DNA of 64,000 nucleotides, taken from Pseudomonas fluorescens. Its GTDB lineage: Bacteria; Pseudomonadota; Gammaproteobacteria; Pseudomonadales; Pseudomonadaceae. Each line of letters begins with the position of its first letter. Position 1 is the stretch's first letter. The notes under the pieces are model-generated. The model had not been told where the DNA came from and ran no database searches. It saw only the letters and a list, made by a program, of their open reading frames with translations. Of this stretch, positions 24,725-34,100 are shown one piece after another. Position numbers and translations under genes: made by a program. The DNA lies in contig NZ_CP008896.1 of assembly GCF_000730425.1 (NCBI RefSeq), positions 1,984,001 through 2,048,000 on the forward strand. Reading direction: 5' to 3'.

Positions 24725-26212
24725 TCAATGCCCCATCAAGGTATCGATCCCGTCCGGTTTATCATGAACGCCAAATCGGTCAACCAGCGTTGCAGTGGCC
24801 TGGTTCATTCCAATCACATCCACAACTGCGCCAGCTTTACGTAATTTCAAAACCACCTTATCCAGCGCAGCTACCGCTGTAATGTCCCAAAAATGAGCCT
24901 CTCGCAAATCAATGGTCAAGGTTTCCAATTTCTCTTTGAGATCAAAAGCGCTCGTAAAACGATCGGCAGAACCAAAAAACACCTGCCCTACGACGTAGTA
25001 GGTACGGCGGCTGTTTTCAGGGTCTCGCTTGGACGTGACATCCAGGTAATGGCCGATTTTGTTAGCGAAAAACATCGCTGCAAGCAAAGTCCCCGCAACA
25101 ACGCCGTAAGCCAAGTTGTGCGTGGCAACAACGACAACTACGGTGACCACCATTACGATGTTCGTAGACAGCGGGTATTGTTTGAGATTACGAATAGAAG
25201 CCCAGTTAAATGTGCTGATCGATACCATGATCATGACGGCTACCAGAGCGGCCATAGGAATCCGAGCCAGCCAGTCACCAAGAAACAACATCATTACCAA
25301 CAACAGGACCCCAGCGCTCAACGTGGACAGACGCGTGCGTCCGCCCGACTTCACGTTAATCATTGACTGGCCAATCATTGCGCAGCCCGCCATACCTCCG
25401 ATCATGCCGGTAGCAATGTTTGCGATGCCCTGACCTTTACACTCACGATTTTTATCGCTGGGGGTATCAGTAAGATCGTCAACAATCGTAGCCGTCATCA
25501 TCGATTCAAGCAGACCTACAACGGCCAGCGCAGCCGAATAAGGCAGGACGATAAGCAACGTATCGAGGTTTAACGGAACACTTGGCCACATGAAAATTGG
25601 CAAGCTATTAGGCAACGCCCCCATATCACCCACCGTATGTACCTTGAGTCCAAGATACATAGCGATCGCGGTCAGCACGATGATGCACACCAATGGCGAA
25701 GGCAGCAGTCGGCCAATCACCGGAACGCGAGGAAAAAGATAAATGATAGCCAGACCGCCTGCTGTCATCGCATACACCGGCCAGGTCACTCCGGTCAACT
25801 CTGGCAGTTGAGCCATAAAAATGAGAATGGCCAGTGCATTGACGAAGCCCGTGACTACGGAGCGAGACACGAAGCGCATCAGTTCACCGAGCTTAAGGTA
25901 TCCCGCGATAATCTGGATAACGCCACACAGCAGTGTGGCGGCCAAAAGATACTGAAGTCCGTGATCCTTAACCAGGTTCACCATAAGCAAAGCCATTGCA
26001 CCGGTAGCGGCGGAGATCATCGCTGGTCGACCGCCAACAAACGCGATCACAGTACAGATACAGAACGATGCGTATAGACCCACTTTAGGGTCAACACCAG
26101 AGATGATCGAAAACGCGATAGCCTCAGGAATGAGCGCCAGTGCAACTACGAGGCCAGCCAGAACGTCAGCTCGCACATTAGATAGCCAGTTGGCTTTGAT
26201 CGTTTCAAACAT
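24725..26212 (-). CDS. SulP family inorganic anion transporter with STAS domain
   Basis: This ~495-residue inner-membrane protein has ten or more hydrophobic segments. The SulP core includes ALALIPEAIAFSIISGVDP and GMIGGMAGCAMIGQSMIN. A C-terminal STAS domain of about 100 residues follows (TLTIDLREAHFWDITAVAALD). SulP proteins carry sulfate, bicarbonate or other anions, and the substrate cannot be told here. I chose ATG 26212; ATGs at 26224 and 26239 are in frame. Two 60-nt samples gave 52-53% GC against about 63% in a sample of the ETF-QO gene. With its place between integrase and tRNA-Ser, this suggests horizontal acquisition. Confidence 0.88.
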   Translation of the reverse strand: MFETIKANWLSNVRADVLAGLVVALALIPEAIAFSIISGVDPKVGLYASFCICTVIAFVGGRPAMISAATGAMALLMVNLVKDHGLQYLLAATLLCGVIQIIAGYLKLGELMRFVSRSVVTGFVNALAILIFMAQLPELTGVTWPVYAMTAGGLAIIYLFPRVPVIGRLLPSPLVCIIVLTAIAMYLGLKVHTVGDMGALPNSLPIFMWPSVPLNLDTLLIVLPYSAALAVVGLLESMMTATIVDDLTDTPSDKNRECKGQGIANIATGMIGGMAGCAMIGQSMINVKSGGRTRLSTLSAGVLLLVMMLFLGDWLARIPMAALVAVMIMVSISTFNWASIRNLKQYPLSTNIVMVVTVVVVVATHNLAYGVVAGTLLAAMFFANKIGHYLDVTSKRDPENSRRTYYVVGQVFFGSADRFTSAFDLKEKLETLTIDLREAHFWDITAVAALDKVVLKLRKAGAVVDVIGMNQATATLVDRFGVHDKPDGIDTLMGH

Positions 26213-26239
26213 TGAATTACCCATAGGCAGACGCAGCAA

Positions 26240-26596
26240 GATGCACAGCGACTCACGCTGTGGATTGCGGCTATGTCTGATTCGTTAGAAGTTTGGGATC
26301 GCTACGACAATTAATGGACGCAGCAGAAGGTGACCGCAGCTAGATGGCAGTCAGGGTATTGCGAGAGGGCGTAGCGCTAAGGCGGCGTAGGCAACCAATT
26401 TTGAAAAGACAAGAGTTATTCCATAGTCGGTCAATTTTCGACCGTGAAATCATACGGGACCAGTCCATAGTTATCAAATCGTTGCACGGAAAATGCCCCA
26501 AACCCTGAGCAAGGTAATCACCGCGATTTACGCACCAAAATAGAGCGCCAGTCCCATGATGGTCCCATGGGGTTATTTTCTGGCCTCTAAAAACCG
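26240..26596. other. gene-free AT-rich spacer with repeated GGTCCCAT-type motifs
   Basis: No convincing coding sequence was found. A minus-strand open frame continues from the tRNA and reads as non-protein. Near 26551-26573 the motif ATGGGAC (GTCCCAT on plus) occurs twice in tandem, CATGGGAC-CAT-CATGGGAC on the minus strand. A degenerate copy lies near 26450-26465. The spacing recalls integrase arm-type sites beside a tRNA. The SulP promoter should also lie at the left edge. Confidence 0.4.
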
Positions 26597-26632
26597 AAAA
26601 CCCCCGACTTTCTCTAAGAAAATCAGGGGTTT
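26597..26632 (-). terminator. terminator downstream of tRNA-Ser
   Basis: On the minus strand a CCCC...GGGGG stem with internal TTTC/GAAA pairing is followed by TTTT. It begins 14 bp after the tRNA 3' end. Confidence 0.7.
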
Positions 26633-26646
26633 GCGTTTTAATAATT

Positions 26647-26736
26647 TGGCGGTGAAGGAGAGATTCGAACTCTCGATACAGTTTCCTGTATACACACTTT
26701 CCAGGCGTGCTCCTTAAGCCACTCGGACACTTCACC
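26647..26736 (-). tRNA. tRNA-Ser (anticodon GGA)
   Basis: This 90-nt class II tRNA has acceptor arms GGTGAAG/CTTCACC and discriminator G followed by encoded CCA. The anticodon loop CTGGAAA gives anticodon GGA (reads UCC/UCU). The long variable arm (TGTATACAGGAAACTGTATCG region) and T-arm GTTCGAATC are typical of serine tRNAs. Its 3' end faces the integrase and SulP side, the usual geometry for an integration target. Confidence 0.95.
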
Positions 26737-26972
26737 GTATCTCTTCAAACTGATTCAGTCTGTCGAGGCGCGCTAATGTAGTCGAAAGCTTTTCTGATGG
26801 CAAAGGTTTTTTTCAGAATTTTCATGCGCTTAGCCAATTATCTCGGCGCGCGTCGCTCTGGCACGGTGTGAAGGGCGGCGATTCTGCCATTCTCAAGGCG
26901 CGGTGGCATAGCTCGATGGTAGCGGCTGAGCCCTGTTGTAGGCTGCTTCGGGCGGGGTGTACGGGAAAAGTC

Positions 26973-26986
26973 TGACTGCCCAGTCA
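26973..26986. promoter_or_regulatory. perfect 6-2-6 inverted repeat upstream of the crotonase gene
   Basis: TGACTG-CC-CAGTCA is a perfect palindrome within the 333-bp spacer between tRNA-Ser and the crotonase gene, 83 bp before that start. It could be an operator, though no regulator is adjacent. The rest of the spacer shows no gene. Confidence 0.4.
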
Positions 26987-27069
26987 GTCATGGTGCTTTA
27001 CCAGGGCGGCCATGCTGGGTAACGTCTGCGACCTGCCCTTCTATTAAACGTATTACAAGGAATCGCGTC

Positions 27070-27759
27070 ATGAGTGAGTTGATTGCCTACCACCTCGAAG
27101 ACGGTATCGCGACCCTGACCTTGAGCAACGGTAAGGTCAATGCCATTTCCCCTGCCGTGGTCAGTGCGTTTAATGAAGCGCTGGACCAGGCCGAGAAGGA
27201 TCGGGCGGTGGTGATTATCACCGGCACGCCGGGAATTCTGTCGGGTGGTTATGATTTGAAGGTGATGACTGCCGGCCCTAAAGAGGCAGTCAGCCTGGTG
27301 ACATCGGGCTCGACCCTGGCGCGCCGTCTGTTGTCGCACCCGTTTCCAGTGATTGTGGCGTGCCCCGGGCATGCGGTGGCCAAAGGCGCGTTTCTGTTGC
27401 TGTCGGCTGATTACCGGATTGGTGTCGAGGGCCCCTTTAGCATTGGCCTGAATGAAGTGATGATCGGCATGACCATGCACCATGCCGGGATTGAACTGGC
27501 GCGTGATCGCCTGCGCAAGTCGGCGTTTCATCGTTCAGTGATCAATGCCGAGATGTTCACCCCGCAGGATGCCTTGAATGCCGGTTTCCTCGACAAGGTA
27601 GTGGCGCCAGAGGCGTTGCAGGCGGCGGCACTGGAAGTTGCGCGGCAGTTGAAGAAGATCAACATGAACGCCCATAAGCACACCAAGCTGAAGGTACGTA
27701 AGGCTCTGCTGGATCTGCTGGATAACGCGATCATCCAGGACCAGGAGCATTTGGGCTGA
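27070..27759 (+). CDS. crotonase / enoyl-CoA hydratase family protein
   Basis: This 229-residue protein belongs to the crotonase superfamily, which acts on acyl-CoA thioesters (hydratase, isomerase or hydrolase). The oxyanion-hole segments ILSGGYDLKVM and CPGHAVAKGAFLLLSADYRIG are present. The two catalytic glutamates of true enoyl-CoA hydratase are not both evident. The position near FSIGLNEVMIGM keeps one Glu, so the precise reaction is uncertain. AAGGA precedes the ATG. It stands alone with a terminator 23 bp downstream. Confidence 0.85.
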   Translation: MSELIAYHLEDGIATLTLSNGKVNAISPAVVSAFNEALDQAEKDRAVVIITGTPGILSGGYDLKVMTAGPKEAVSLVTSGSTLARRLLSHPFPVIVACPGHAVAKGAFLLLSADYRIGVEGPFSIGLNEVMIGMTMHHAGIELARDRLRKSAFHRSVINAEMFTPQDALNAGFLDKVVAPEALQAAALEVARQLKKINMNAHKHTKLKVRKALLDLLDNAIIQDQEHLG

Positions 27760-27782
27760 GTCGCCCAAGCCTGTAGTGAACA

Positions 27783-27810
27783 AAGCCCGACCTCGTGTCG
27801 GGCTTTTTCT
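27783..27810 (+). terminator. rho-independent terminator after crotonase gene
   Basis: Stem AAGCCCGAC / GTCGGGCTT with a short loop followed by TTTTTCTT. Confidence 0.9.
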
Positions 27811-27975
27811 TACAGCCGATTCGGAATCACCCTGCAAGCGCTCTAGATAGCATCTGTCGCCATCTGTTGAAACATGTACTTAAACATCGCCCATCTCCTA
27901 CCTCTACAGGGGTAATTGCCGAATACAGTGCACATCCGTACACTGCGCCACCTTTTGTTCCGATGGTCCGTGTCG

Positions 27976-28698
27976 ATGCTCTATTTTTTACGCATGTTAT
28001 TGATGGGCCTACATTTTCTGATCGCCGGTGTACTCGGGGTGTTACTGGGCGTATGCCGGCCGTTCAACCCGGACAACAGCCGCCTTTGTGCACGCCTGTA
28101 TGCACTGCCAGCCATGTGGATCCTGCGGCTTGGGCTCAAGACGCAAGTGGACTCGCTACGCAACAAGCCAAGCAGTTGCGTGATTATTGCCAACCACCAG
28201 TCCAACTATGATTTGTTCGTGTTCGGCAACGTAGTGCCCTATCGCACCGTCTGTATCGGCAAAAAAAGCCTGAAGTGGGTGCCACTGTTCGGGCAACTGT
28301 TCTGGCTGGCGGGCAATGTCTTGATTGACCGGGGCAATGCACAGAAGGCGCGGCGGTCGATGTTGACCACCACCCATACCTTGCAACACGAAAACACGTC
28401 GATCTGGGTGTTTCCGGAAGGCACACGCAACCTGGGTGAGTCGTTGTTGCCATTCAAGAAGGGCGCGTTCCAGATGGCGATTGCCGCCGGGGTGCCGATT
28501 GTGCCGGTGTGTGTCAGTACCTATGTAACGCAGATGAAGCTCAATCGTTGGAACAGTGGCGACATTTTGATCCGATCCCTGGCGCCGATTCCTACGGTAG
28601 GCTTGACGATGGATGACATGCCCGGGCTGATGGAAAAATGCCAGATTCAGATGGCCGAGTGCATCGAGGCCATGGATCAAGAACTGCAAAACCGCTGA
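27976..28698 (+). CDS. 1-acyl-sn-glycerol-3-phosphate acyltransferase (PlsC family)
   Basis: This ~240-residue membrane-associated enzyme transfers an acyl chain to lysophosphatidic acid to give phosphatidic acid. The N-terminal hydrophobic segment (LYFLRMLLMGLHFLIAGVLGV) is followed by the acyltransferase motifs NHQSNYD (HX4D, catalytic), IDRGNAQKA and FPEGTRN. ATG 27976 puts the membrane segment first. A TTG at 27916 with AGGGG upstream would add 20 residues. Bacteria of this group carry several PlsC paralogues, so this may not be the main enzyme. Confidence 0.88.
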   Translation: MLYFLRMLLMGLHFLIAGVLGVLLGVCRPFNPDNSRLCARLYALPAMWILRLGLKTQVDSLRNKPSSCVIIANHQSNYDLFVFGNVVPYRTVCIGKKSLKWVPLFGQLFWLAGNVLIDRGNAQKARRSMLTTTHTLQHENTSIWVFPEGTRNLGESLLPFKKGAFQMAIAAGVPIVPVCVSTYVTQMKLNRWNSGDILIRSLAPIPTVGLTMDDMPGLMEKCQIQMAECIEAMDQELQNR

Positions 28699-28702
28699 AT
28701 GG

Positions 28703-28766
28703 CAGGAGCCGTCTTACCAGCGATGGCGATCTTGAGGCTGCCATCGCCGGCAAGCCGGCTCCTACA
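28703..28766. repeat. REP inverted pair (GGAGCCGGCTTGCCGGCGATGG type)
   Basis: Two facing REP sequences, one more degenerate (GGAGCCGTCTTACCAGCGATGG), make a REPIN-like hairpin between plsC and corA. It lies 4 bp after the plsC stop codon. Confidence 0.85.
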
Positions 28767-28826
28767 ATGTGGCGTTTCAGGCTAAGCTGGCCGGTTACTG
28801 CCACTTGTAAAGAAGCGATCCGCATT

Positions 28827-29798
28827 ATGGGTAGAGTTGTTGCCGCAGCCGTCTACAGCGCCGGGAAAAAAGTCAGGGATATCACCCTCGATGAAGGCGC
28901 CGCCTGGGCCGCCAAGCCCGGTCACTTTGTGTGGATCGGCCTGGAAGAGCCCGACGCCCAGGAGCTGGCCAACCTGCAACGCCAGTTCAACCTGCATGAA
29001 CTGGCCATTGAAGACGCCCTGGAAAAACACAGCCGGCCCAAGTTGGAAACCTTTGGCGACGCACTGTTTATCGTGACCTACTCGCCGGTACGCCATGAGG
29101 GCAAGCTGGAGTTTATCGAGACCCATATCTTCGCCGGCAACGGCTACATCATCACTGCCCGTAACGGCCACTCGGCGTCCTACGGCTATGTGCGCCAGCG
29201 CTGTGAGGCAAGGCCCCTGTTGTTGGAGCACGGGGAAGATTTCGTACTCTATGCGCTGCTGGATTTTGTCACCGAAAACTACCAGCCAGTGAGCGAGGCC
29301 ATTCATGCCGAGATCGATGCGCTGGAGCACAACGTATTGTGCAATTCCCTGAATGAGCGGGACATCCAGAACCTGCACGGCCTGCGCCGGGATGTGCTGC
29401 GGTTGCGCCGGCATGTGGCACCGATGGTGGAAATCAGCGAAGAATTGCAGAAGCTGAATTTCCCGTTTATCGACAAGAACATGCGCCCGTACTTTCGCGA
29501 TGTGGAGATCCACGTCACGCGGCAGATGGAAGACCTTTCGACCCTGCGCGACATCGCCAGCCAGACCATCGAGATCGGCGTGCTGCTCGAAGCCTCGCGC
29601 CAGAGCGTGGTACAGCGCAAGTTTGCAGCCTGGGCGGCGATCCTCGCATTTCCCACAGCGGTGGCCGGGATCTACGGGATGAACTTCCAGAATATGCCGG
29701 AGCTACAATGGCACTACGGCTATTTTGCGGTGCTGGGGTTTATCACGGTGGGGTGTACGGGGTTGTGGGCCAGCTTCAAGCGCTCGGGGTGGCTATAA
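28827..29798 (+). CDS. corA: magnesium/cobalt transporter CorA family
   Basis: This 323-residue protein has a large cytoplasmic N-terminal domain and two C-terminal membrane helices (about residues 260-320). The selectivity motif YGMNF follows the first helix (AILAFPTAVAGIYGMNF). CorA pentamers import Mg2+ down the membrane potential. ATG 28827 gives the family start. Pseudomonas genomes often have more than one CorA-like gene, so the symbol is by family. Confidence 0.88.
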   Translation: MGRVVAAAVYSAGKKVRDITLDEGAAWAAKPGHFVWIGLEEPDAQELANLQRQFNLHELAIEDALEKHSRPKLETFGDALFIVTYSPVRHEGKLEFIETHIFAGNGYIITARNGHSASYGYVRQRCEARPLLLEHGEDFVLYALLDFVTENYQPVSEAIHAEIDALEHNVLCNSLNERDIQNLHGLRRDVLRLRRHVAPMVEISEELQKLNFPFIDKNMRPYFRDVEIHVTRQMEDLSTLRDIASQTIEIGVLLEASRQSVVQRKFAAWAAILAFPTAVAGIYGMNFQNMPELQWHYGYFAVLGFITVGCTGLWASFKRSGWL

Positions 29799-29823
29799 GC
29801 CTGCCCACCCCAGCCGCTCAGGG

Positions 29824-30546
29824 TCAGGCAACCTGCGGTTTGTGAGCCACAAAGCGCATCATCCATTCCGCCACGGTGACGCCGTGGTGGTCGTGTGCAA
29901 GGCTGGCGACGCCTTGCCGGTAGATCTGCTCGCCCAGGTTGAGTTGGCGAATGTCGAGCAAGGCCCGGGAGTAATCGTGGATAAATTCTGGGTGCCCCTG
30001 GAAGCACAGGACCTGATCATTGATGTGATAAGCGGCAAACGGGCAGAAATCGCTGGAGGCAATCACCGTGGCGTTTTCCGGCAATGCCGTGACCTGGTCC
30101 TGGTGGCTGATCAATAGGGTCAGTTCCTCCACCACCGGGCTCATCCACGGCGCTTTGGCAGCCAGTTGATAGTTGTGGATGCCCACGCCCCAGCCCTGGC
30201 TTGCGCGCTCGCTCTTGCCGCCCAGCAGCAGCGCCAGCAGTTGATGGCCAAAACAGATACCGAGCAGCTTGTCGCCCCGCTCGTAGCGGTTCAACAGGTA
30301 GGCCTTGAGGGTTTCGATCCACGGGTCGGTGGCAAAGGAGTCCGCCTTGCTGCCCGTGACGAGGTACGCGTCGAACACTTCACTGTCAGCCGGATAGTCA
30401 CCTTGCATCACGTTGTAGACGATGAACTCGGCGGCAATCGGCTGCTGCGAAAACAGACGCTGGAACATCTGCCCGTAACCTTGATATTGATCGACCAGTT
30501 CTGGACGCAGGATATCGGTTTCCAGAATGCAGACGCGTAGCGACAT
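29824..30546 (-). CDS. class I glutamine amidotransferase
   Basis: This 240-residue protein is a stand-alone GATase1 domain that hydrolyses glutamine or a gamma-glutamyl compound. The nucleophile is Cys98 in LLGICFGHQ, and the His-Glu pair is in CFQGHPEF. It resembles the GMP-synthase-like amidotransferases (GuaA N-terminal domain or PuuD type) but has no synthetase domain. It converges on corA with a 25-bp gap. The natural substrate is unknown. Confidence 0.84.
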   Translation of the reverse strand: MSLRVCILETDILRPELVDQYQGYGQMFQRLFSQQPIAAEFIVYNVMQGDYPADSEVFDAYLVTGSKADSFATDPWIETLKAYLLNRYERGDKLLGICFGHQLLALLLGGKSERASQGWGVGIHNYQLAAKAPWMSPVVEELTLLISHQDQVTALPENATVIASSDFCPFAAYHINDQVLCFQGHPEFIHDYSRALLDIRQLNLGEQIYRQGVASLAHDHHGVTVAEWMMRFVAHKPQVA

Positions 30547-30634
30547 AAAAAATACCTGACACGGTGATGGGAATAACGCACACCCGCCAGCCTGCCCTGA
30601 AATACCCCTCCAAGGCAAGCCCCACCCATGCCTT

Positions 30635-30716
30635 GCAGGAGCCGGTTTGCCGGCGATGAGGCCCTTGAGTTCAACGTGGAATTCAAGATCGCTATCGCCG
30701 GCAAGCCGGCTCCTAC
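30635..30716. repeat. REP inverted pair
   Basis: GCAGGAGCCGGTTTGCCGGCGATG faces ATCGCCGGCAAGCCGGCTCCTAC across a ~35-bp loop. It sits between the amidotransferase promoter side and the end of the fadB-like gene. Confidence 0.88.
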
Positions 30717-30733
30717 GGGGGATCGGCGTGTGG

Positions 30734-32878
30734 CTAGAAGGTGGTGCCTTGGGCGGCCTTTTCCAGCAGCAGGGCCGGCGGGGTGAAGCGCTCGCCGTAC
30801 TGCTCGGCCAGGTACCGTGCCCGCGCCACAAAATCGTTGAGTCCGTACTGGTTGATAAATTGCAACGCCCCGCCGGTCCAGGCCGCAAAACCGATACCGA
30901 AGATCGAACCGACGTTGGCATCGGCGGTGGACATCAACACGCCCTCCTCCACACACCGCACCGTTTCGATGGCCTGGATAAACAGCAGGCGGTCGCGCAC
31001 GTCCTGGGCCGAAATCTGCTGGCCGGGTTTCTCGAAGCGCACCTTGAGTTCTGGCCACAGGTATTTCTGGCCACCGTTGGGGTACTCGTAGAAACCACCG
31101 CCCGCCGCCTTGCCCGGGCGCTTGTACTCATTGAGCAACAGATCGATCACCGCAAATGCCGGATGCTCGGGCAGTGTCTTGCCTTCAGCGTGCAGATCCT
31201 TGGCAGCCTGCTGGCGGATGTGGCTCATCAGGCTGAGGGAAACTTCGTCAGAGATCGCCAACGGACCAATCGGCATCCCAGCCTTGCGCGCCTCAGTCTC
31301 GATCATCGGCGCGGCCACGCCTTCGCCAAGCAGGGTGATGCCTTCGTTGGTGAAAGTGCCAAACACCCGCGAGGTGAAGAAGCCGCGACTGTCATTCACC
31401 ACAATCGGGGTTTTCTTGATTTGCAGTACGAAATCAAAACCGCGAGCCAGAGTTTCATCGCTGGTATTGGCGCCCTTGATAATTTCCACCAGAGGCATTT
31501 TTTCCACCGGGCTGAAGAAGTGCAGGCCGATAAATTTCCCCTGATCGGGCACCGCGCTCGCCAGGCCGCTGATGGGCAAGGTGGAGGTATTGGACGCAAT
31601 CACCGCCTCGGCTCCCACGACACGCTGGGCCGCCGCTGAAACCTTGGCCTTGAGGTCGCGGTCTTCAAATACCGCTTCGATGATCAGGTCGCAACCCGTC
31701 AGATCGGCATCGCTGTCTGTAGGATGGATCCGCGCCAGGGTGTTTTCCCGCTGTTCAGGCGTCAGTTGCCCACGGCTGACTTTCTTGTCCAGCAGCGTCG
31801 CCGAGTGGGCCTTGCCCTTCTCGGCCGCCGCCAGCGTCACATCCTTGAGCACCACATCCACCCCCGCCGATGCGCTGGCATAGGCAATCCCCGCGCCCAT
31901 CATGCCTGCGCCGAGGATGCCGACTTTACGCGTGACATACGGCGCACACCCCGTAGGGCGTGAGCCACCGGCATTGATTTGGTTGAGCTGGAACCAAAAG
32001 GTGCCAATCATGTTCTTCGCCACCTGGCCGGTGGTCAGTTCCGTGAAATAGCGGGTCTCGATCAGGTGCGCAGTATCGAAGTCCACCTGGGCGCCTTCCA
32101 CGGCAGCACAGAGAATTTTCTCCGGAGCCGGGAAACAGCCATTGGTTTTGCTGCGCAGGATCGATGGGGCAATCGCGAGCATTTGCGCGACTTTTGGATT
32201 GGACGGTGTGCCACCGGGAATCTGATGGCCCTTGATGTCCCAAGGCTGCCTGGCCGTCGGATTGGCCAGGATCCAGGCTCGCGACTTGGCGAGAAGCTCA
32301 TCGCGATCCGCCGCCAACTCATCGATCAAACCCGCTTGCAGGGCTTTTTGTGCGGTGACCTTCTTGCCTTCCAGCAGGTACGGCAAGGCTTTCTCCAAGC
32401 CCAGCATGCGCACCATCCGCACCACTCCGCCACCGCCCGGCAGCAGACCGAGGGTGACTTCCGGCAAACCGATCTGCACGGCGGGATGATCCAGCGCCAC
32501 ACGATGCTGGCACGCCAGGCACAGCTCCCAGCCACCGCCTAAGGCTGCACCGTTGATCGCGGCCACCACCGGTTTGCCAAGGGTTTCCAGGCTGCGCAGT
32601 TGCGCTTTCAGGCCCAGGACCATGTCGTAGAACGCCTTGGCGTGAGGCTTGTCGACTTTGATCAGTTCATTGAGGTCGCCGCCGGCGAAGAAGGTTTTTT
32701 TCGCCGAGGTGATGATGACCCCGGCAACCTGATCTTTTTCCGCGTCCAGGCGCGCGACGGTGGCGGCCATGGCTTCACGGTAGGCCGCGTTCATGGTGTT
32801 GGCGCTCTGGCCAGGCATGTCGAGGGTCAGCACCACGATCTGGTCCTGGCCTTTTTCGTAACGAATAGCGTCGGTCAT
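30734..32878 (-). CDS. 3-hydroxyacyl-CoA dehydrogenase / enoyl-CoA hydratase, fatty-oxidation alpha subunit (FadB/FadJ-like)
   Basis: This 714-residue bifunctional enzyme performs hydration and NAD-dependent oxidation in beta-oxidation. The N-terminal crotonase domain has NGAALGGGWELCLA and the catalytic Glu region GLPEVTLGLLPGGGG. The dehydrogenase domain starts near residue 325 with the Rossmann motif GILGAGMMGAGIAYA and continues with LHFFSPVEKMPLVEI. AAGGAA precedes the ATG. It follows the thiolase gene by 16 bp in one operon, so they probably form an alpha2beta2 complex. It is a FadJ-type paralogue rather than certainly the main FadB. Confidence 0.92.
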   Translation of the reverse strand: MTDAIRYEKGQDQIVVLTLDMPGQSANTMNAAYREAMAATVARLDAEKDQVAGVIITSAKKTFFAGGDLNELIKVDKPHAKAFYDMVLGLKAQLRSLETLGKPVVAAINGAALGGGWELCLACQHRVALDHPAVQIGLPEVTLGLLPGGGGVVRMVRMLGLEKALPYLLEGKKVTAQKALQAGLIDELAADRDELLAKSRAWILANPTARQPWDIKGHQIPGGTPSNPKVAQMLAIAPSILRSKTNGCFPAPEKILCAAVEGAQVDFDTAHLIETRYFTELTTGQVAKNMIGTFWFQLNQINAGGSRPTGCAPYVTRKVGILGAGMMGAGIAYASASAGVDVVLKDVTLAAAEKGKAHSATLLDKKVSRGQLTPEQRENTLARIHPTDSDADLTGCDLIIEAVFEDRDLKAKVSAAAQRVVGAEAVIASNTSTLPISGLASAVPDQGKFIGLHFFSPVEKMPLVEIIKGANTSDETLARGFDFVLQIKKTPIVVNDSRGFFTSRVFGTFTNEGITLLGEGVAAPMIETEARKAGMPIGPLAISDEVSLSLMSHIRQQAAKDLHAEGKTLPEHPAFAVIDLLLNEYKRPGKAAGGGFYEYPNGGQKYLWPELKVRFEKPGQQISAQDVRDRLLFIQAIETVRCVEEGVLMSTADANVGSIFGIGFAAWTGGALQFINQYGLNDFVARARYLAEQYGERFTPPALLLEKAAQGTTF

Positions 32879-32894
32879 GACAAATTCCTTAGGC

Positions 32895-34100
32895 TCAGAG
32901 GCGTTCGATAATGGTGGCGATACCCATGCCGCCGCCCACACAGAGCGTGGCCAGGCCGTAGCGCTGCTGGCGCGCCTCCAGCTCGTCGAGCAGAGTGCCG
33001 AGGATCGCGCACCCCGTGGCCCCCAGTGGGTGGCCCATGGCAATCGAACCGCCATTGACGTTAACCCGGGCGGCGTCGATGCCCATGTCCTTGATGAACT
33101 TGAGCACTACCGAGGCGAAGGCTTCGTTGACTTCAAACAGGTCAATGTCCTCGACCCGCAGGCCGGCCTTGGCCAGGGCCTTGCGGGTGGCCGGCGCGGG
33201 GCCAGTCAACATGATCGTCGGGTCGGTACTGGTCACGGCGGTGGCGACAATGCGCGCACGGGGTTGCAGGCCCAATTCGCGGCCCCGGGCCTCGGAGCCG
33301 ATCAGCATCAAGGCTGCGCCATCGACGATCCCGGAGCTGTTACCCGGGGTGTGCACATGGTGGATGCGCTCGACATGGCTGTAGACCCGCAGGGCGGTGG
33401 CATCGAAGCCCATCTGGCCGATCATTTCGAAGCTGGGCTTGAGTTTGCCCAGGCCCTCGAGCGTCGAGTCGCCCCGGATAAACTCATCGTGATCCAGCAA
33501 CACGATACCGTTCTGGTCCTGCACCGGGATCAGGGATTTCTTGAAGGAGCCGTCTGATCTGGCCCGTGCCGCTTTCTGCTGGGAGTGCAAGGCAAAAGCA
33601 TCGACCTCTTCGCGGGTGAAGCCCTCCAAGGTGGCGATCAAGTCGGCGCCAATCCCCTGGGGCGTGAAGTGGCTGTGCATATTGGTCTGCGGGTCCAACA
33701 CCCAGGCCCCGCCGTCGCTGCCCATGGGCACGCGGGACATGGACTCGACACCGCCGACCACCACCAGGTCTTCGAAGCCGGACCGCACCTTCATTGCACC
33801 GAGGTTGACCGCCTCCAGGCCCGACGCACAGAAGCGGTTGACCTGTACACCGGCGACGCTCACATCCCAGTCAGCCACCAGGGCCGCAGTCTTGGCGATA
33901 TCCGCCCCCTGGTCCCCGACCGGGGTGACGCAACCGAGCACAATGTCATCCACCTGACGGGTATCCAGGTCGCTGCGCTGTTGCAGAGCGGTAAGCAAGC
34001 CGGCCAGCAGGTTCACCGGCTTGACGCTGTGCAAGGCGCCATCGGCCTTGCCTTTGCCCCGGGGCGTACGTATCGCATCAAAGATCAAAGCTTGGGTCAT
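32895..34100 (-). CDS. acetyl-CoA C-acyltransferase (thiolase, FadA/FadI-like)
   Basis: This 401-residue thiolase performs the last step of beta-oxidation, cleaving 3-ketoacyl-CoA with CoA. The acylated Cys is in [16 protein letters not shown], the active-site His in [13 protein letters not shown] and the second Cys in CVGGGMG near the end. It is the first gene of the two-gene operon with the alpha subunit. The shorter 'acetyl-CoA acetyltransferase' role is possible, but the pairing favours beta-oxidation. Confidence 0.92.
   Translation of the reverse strand: MTQALIFDAIRTPRGKGKADGALHSVKPVNLLAGLLTALQQRSDLDTRQVDDIVLGCVTPVGDQGADIAKTAALVADWDVSVAGVQVNRFCASGLEAVNLGAMKVRSGFEDLVVVGGVESMSRVPMGSDGGAWVLDPQTNMHSHFTPQGIGADLIATLEGFTREEVDAFALHSQQKAARARSDGSFKKSLIPVQDQNGIVLLDHDEFIRGDSTLEGLGKLKPSFEMIGQMGFDATALRVYSHVERIHHVHTPGNSSGIVDGAALMLIGSEARGRELGLQPRARIVATAVTSTDPTIMLTGPAPATRKALAKAGLRVEDIDLFEVNEAFASVVLKFIKDMGIDAARVNVNGGSIAMGHPLGATGCAILGTLLDELEARQQRYGLATLCVGGGMGIATIIERL

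Noticed and set aside
26340..26735. 131-codon minus-strand frame crossing the tRNA-Ser
   Set aside because: It begins inside the tRNA gene and has no protein-like features. The sequence is the tRNA and its AT-rich 3' flank.
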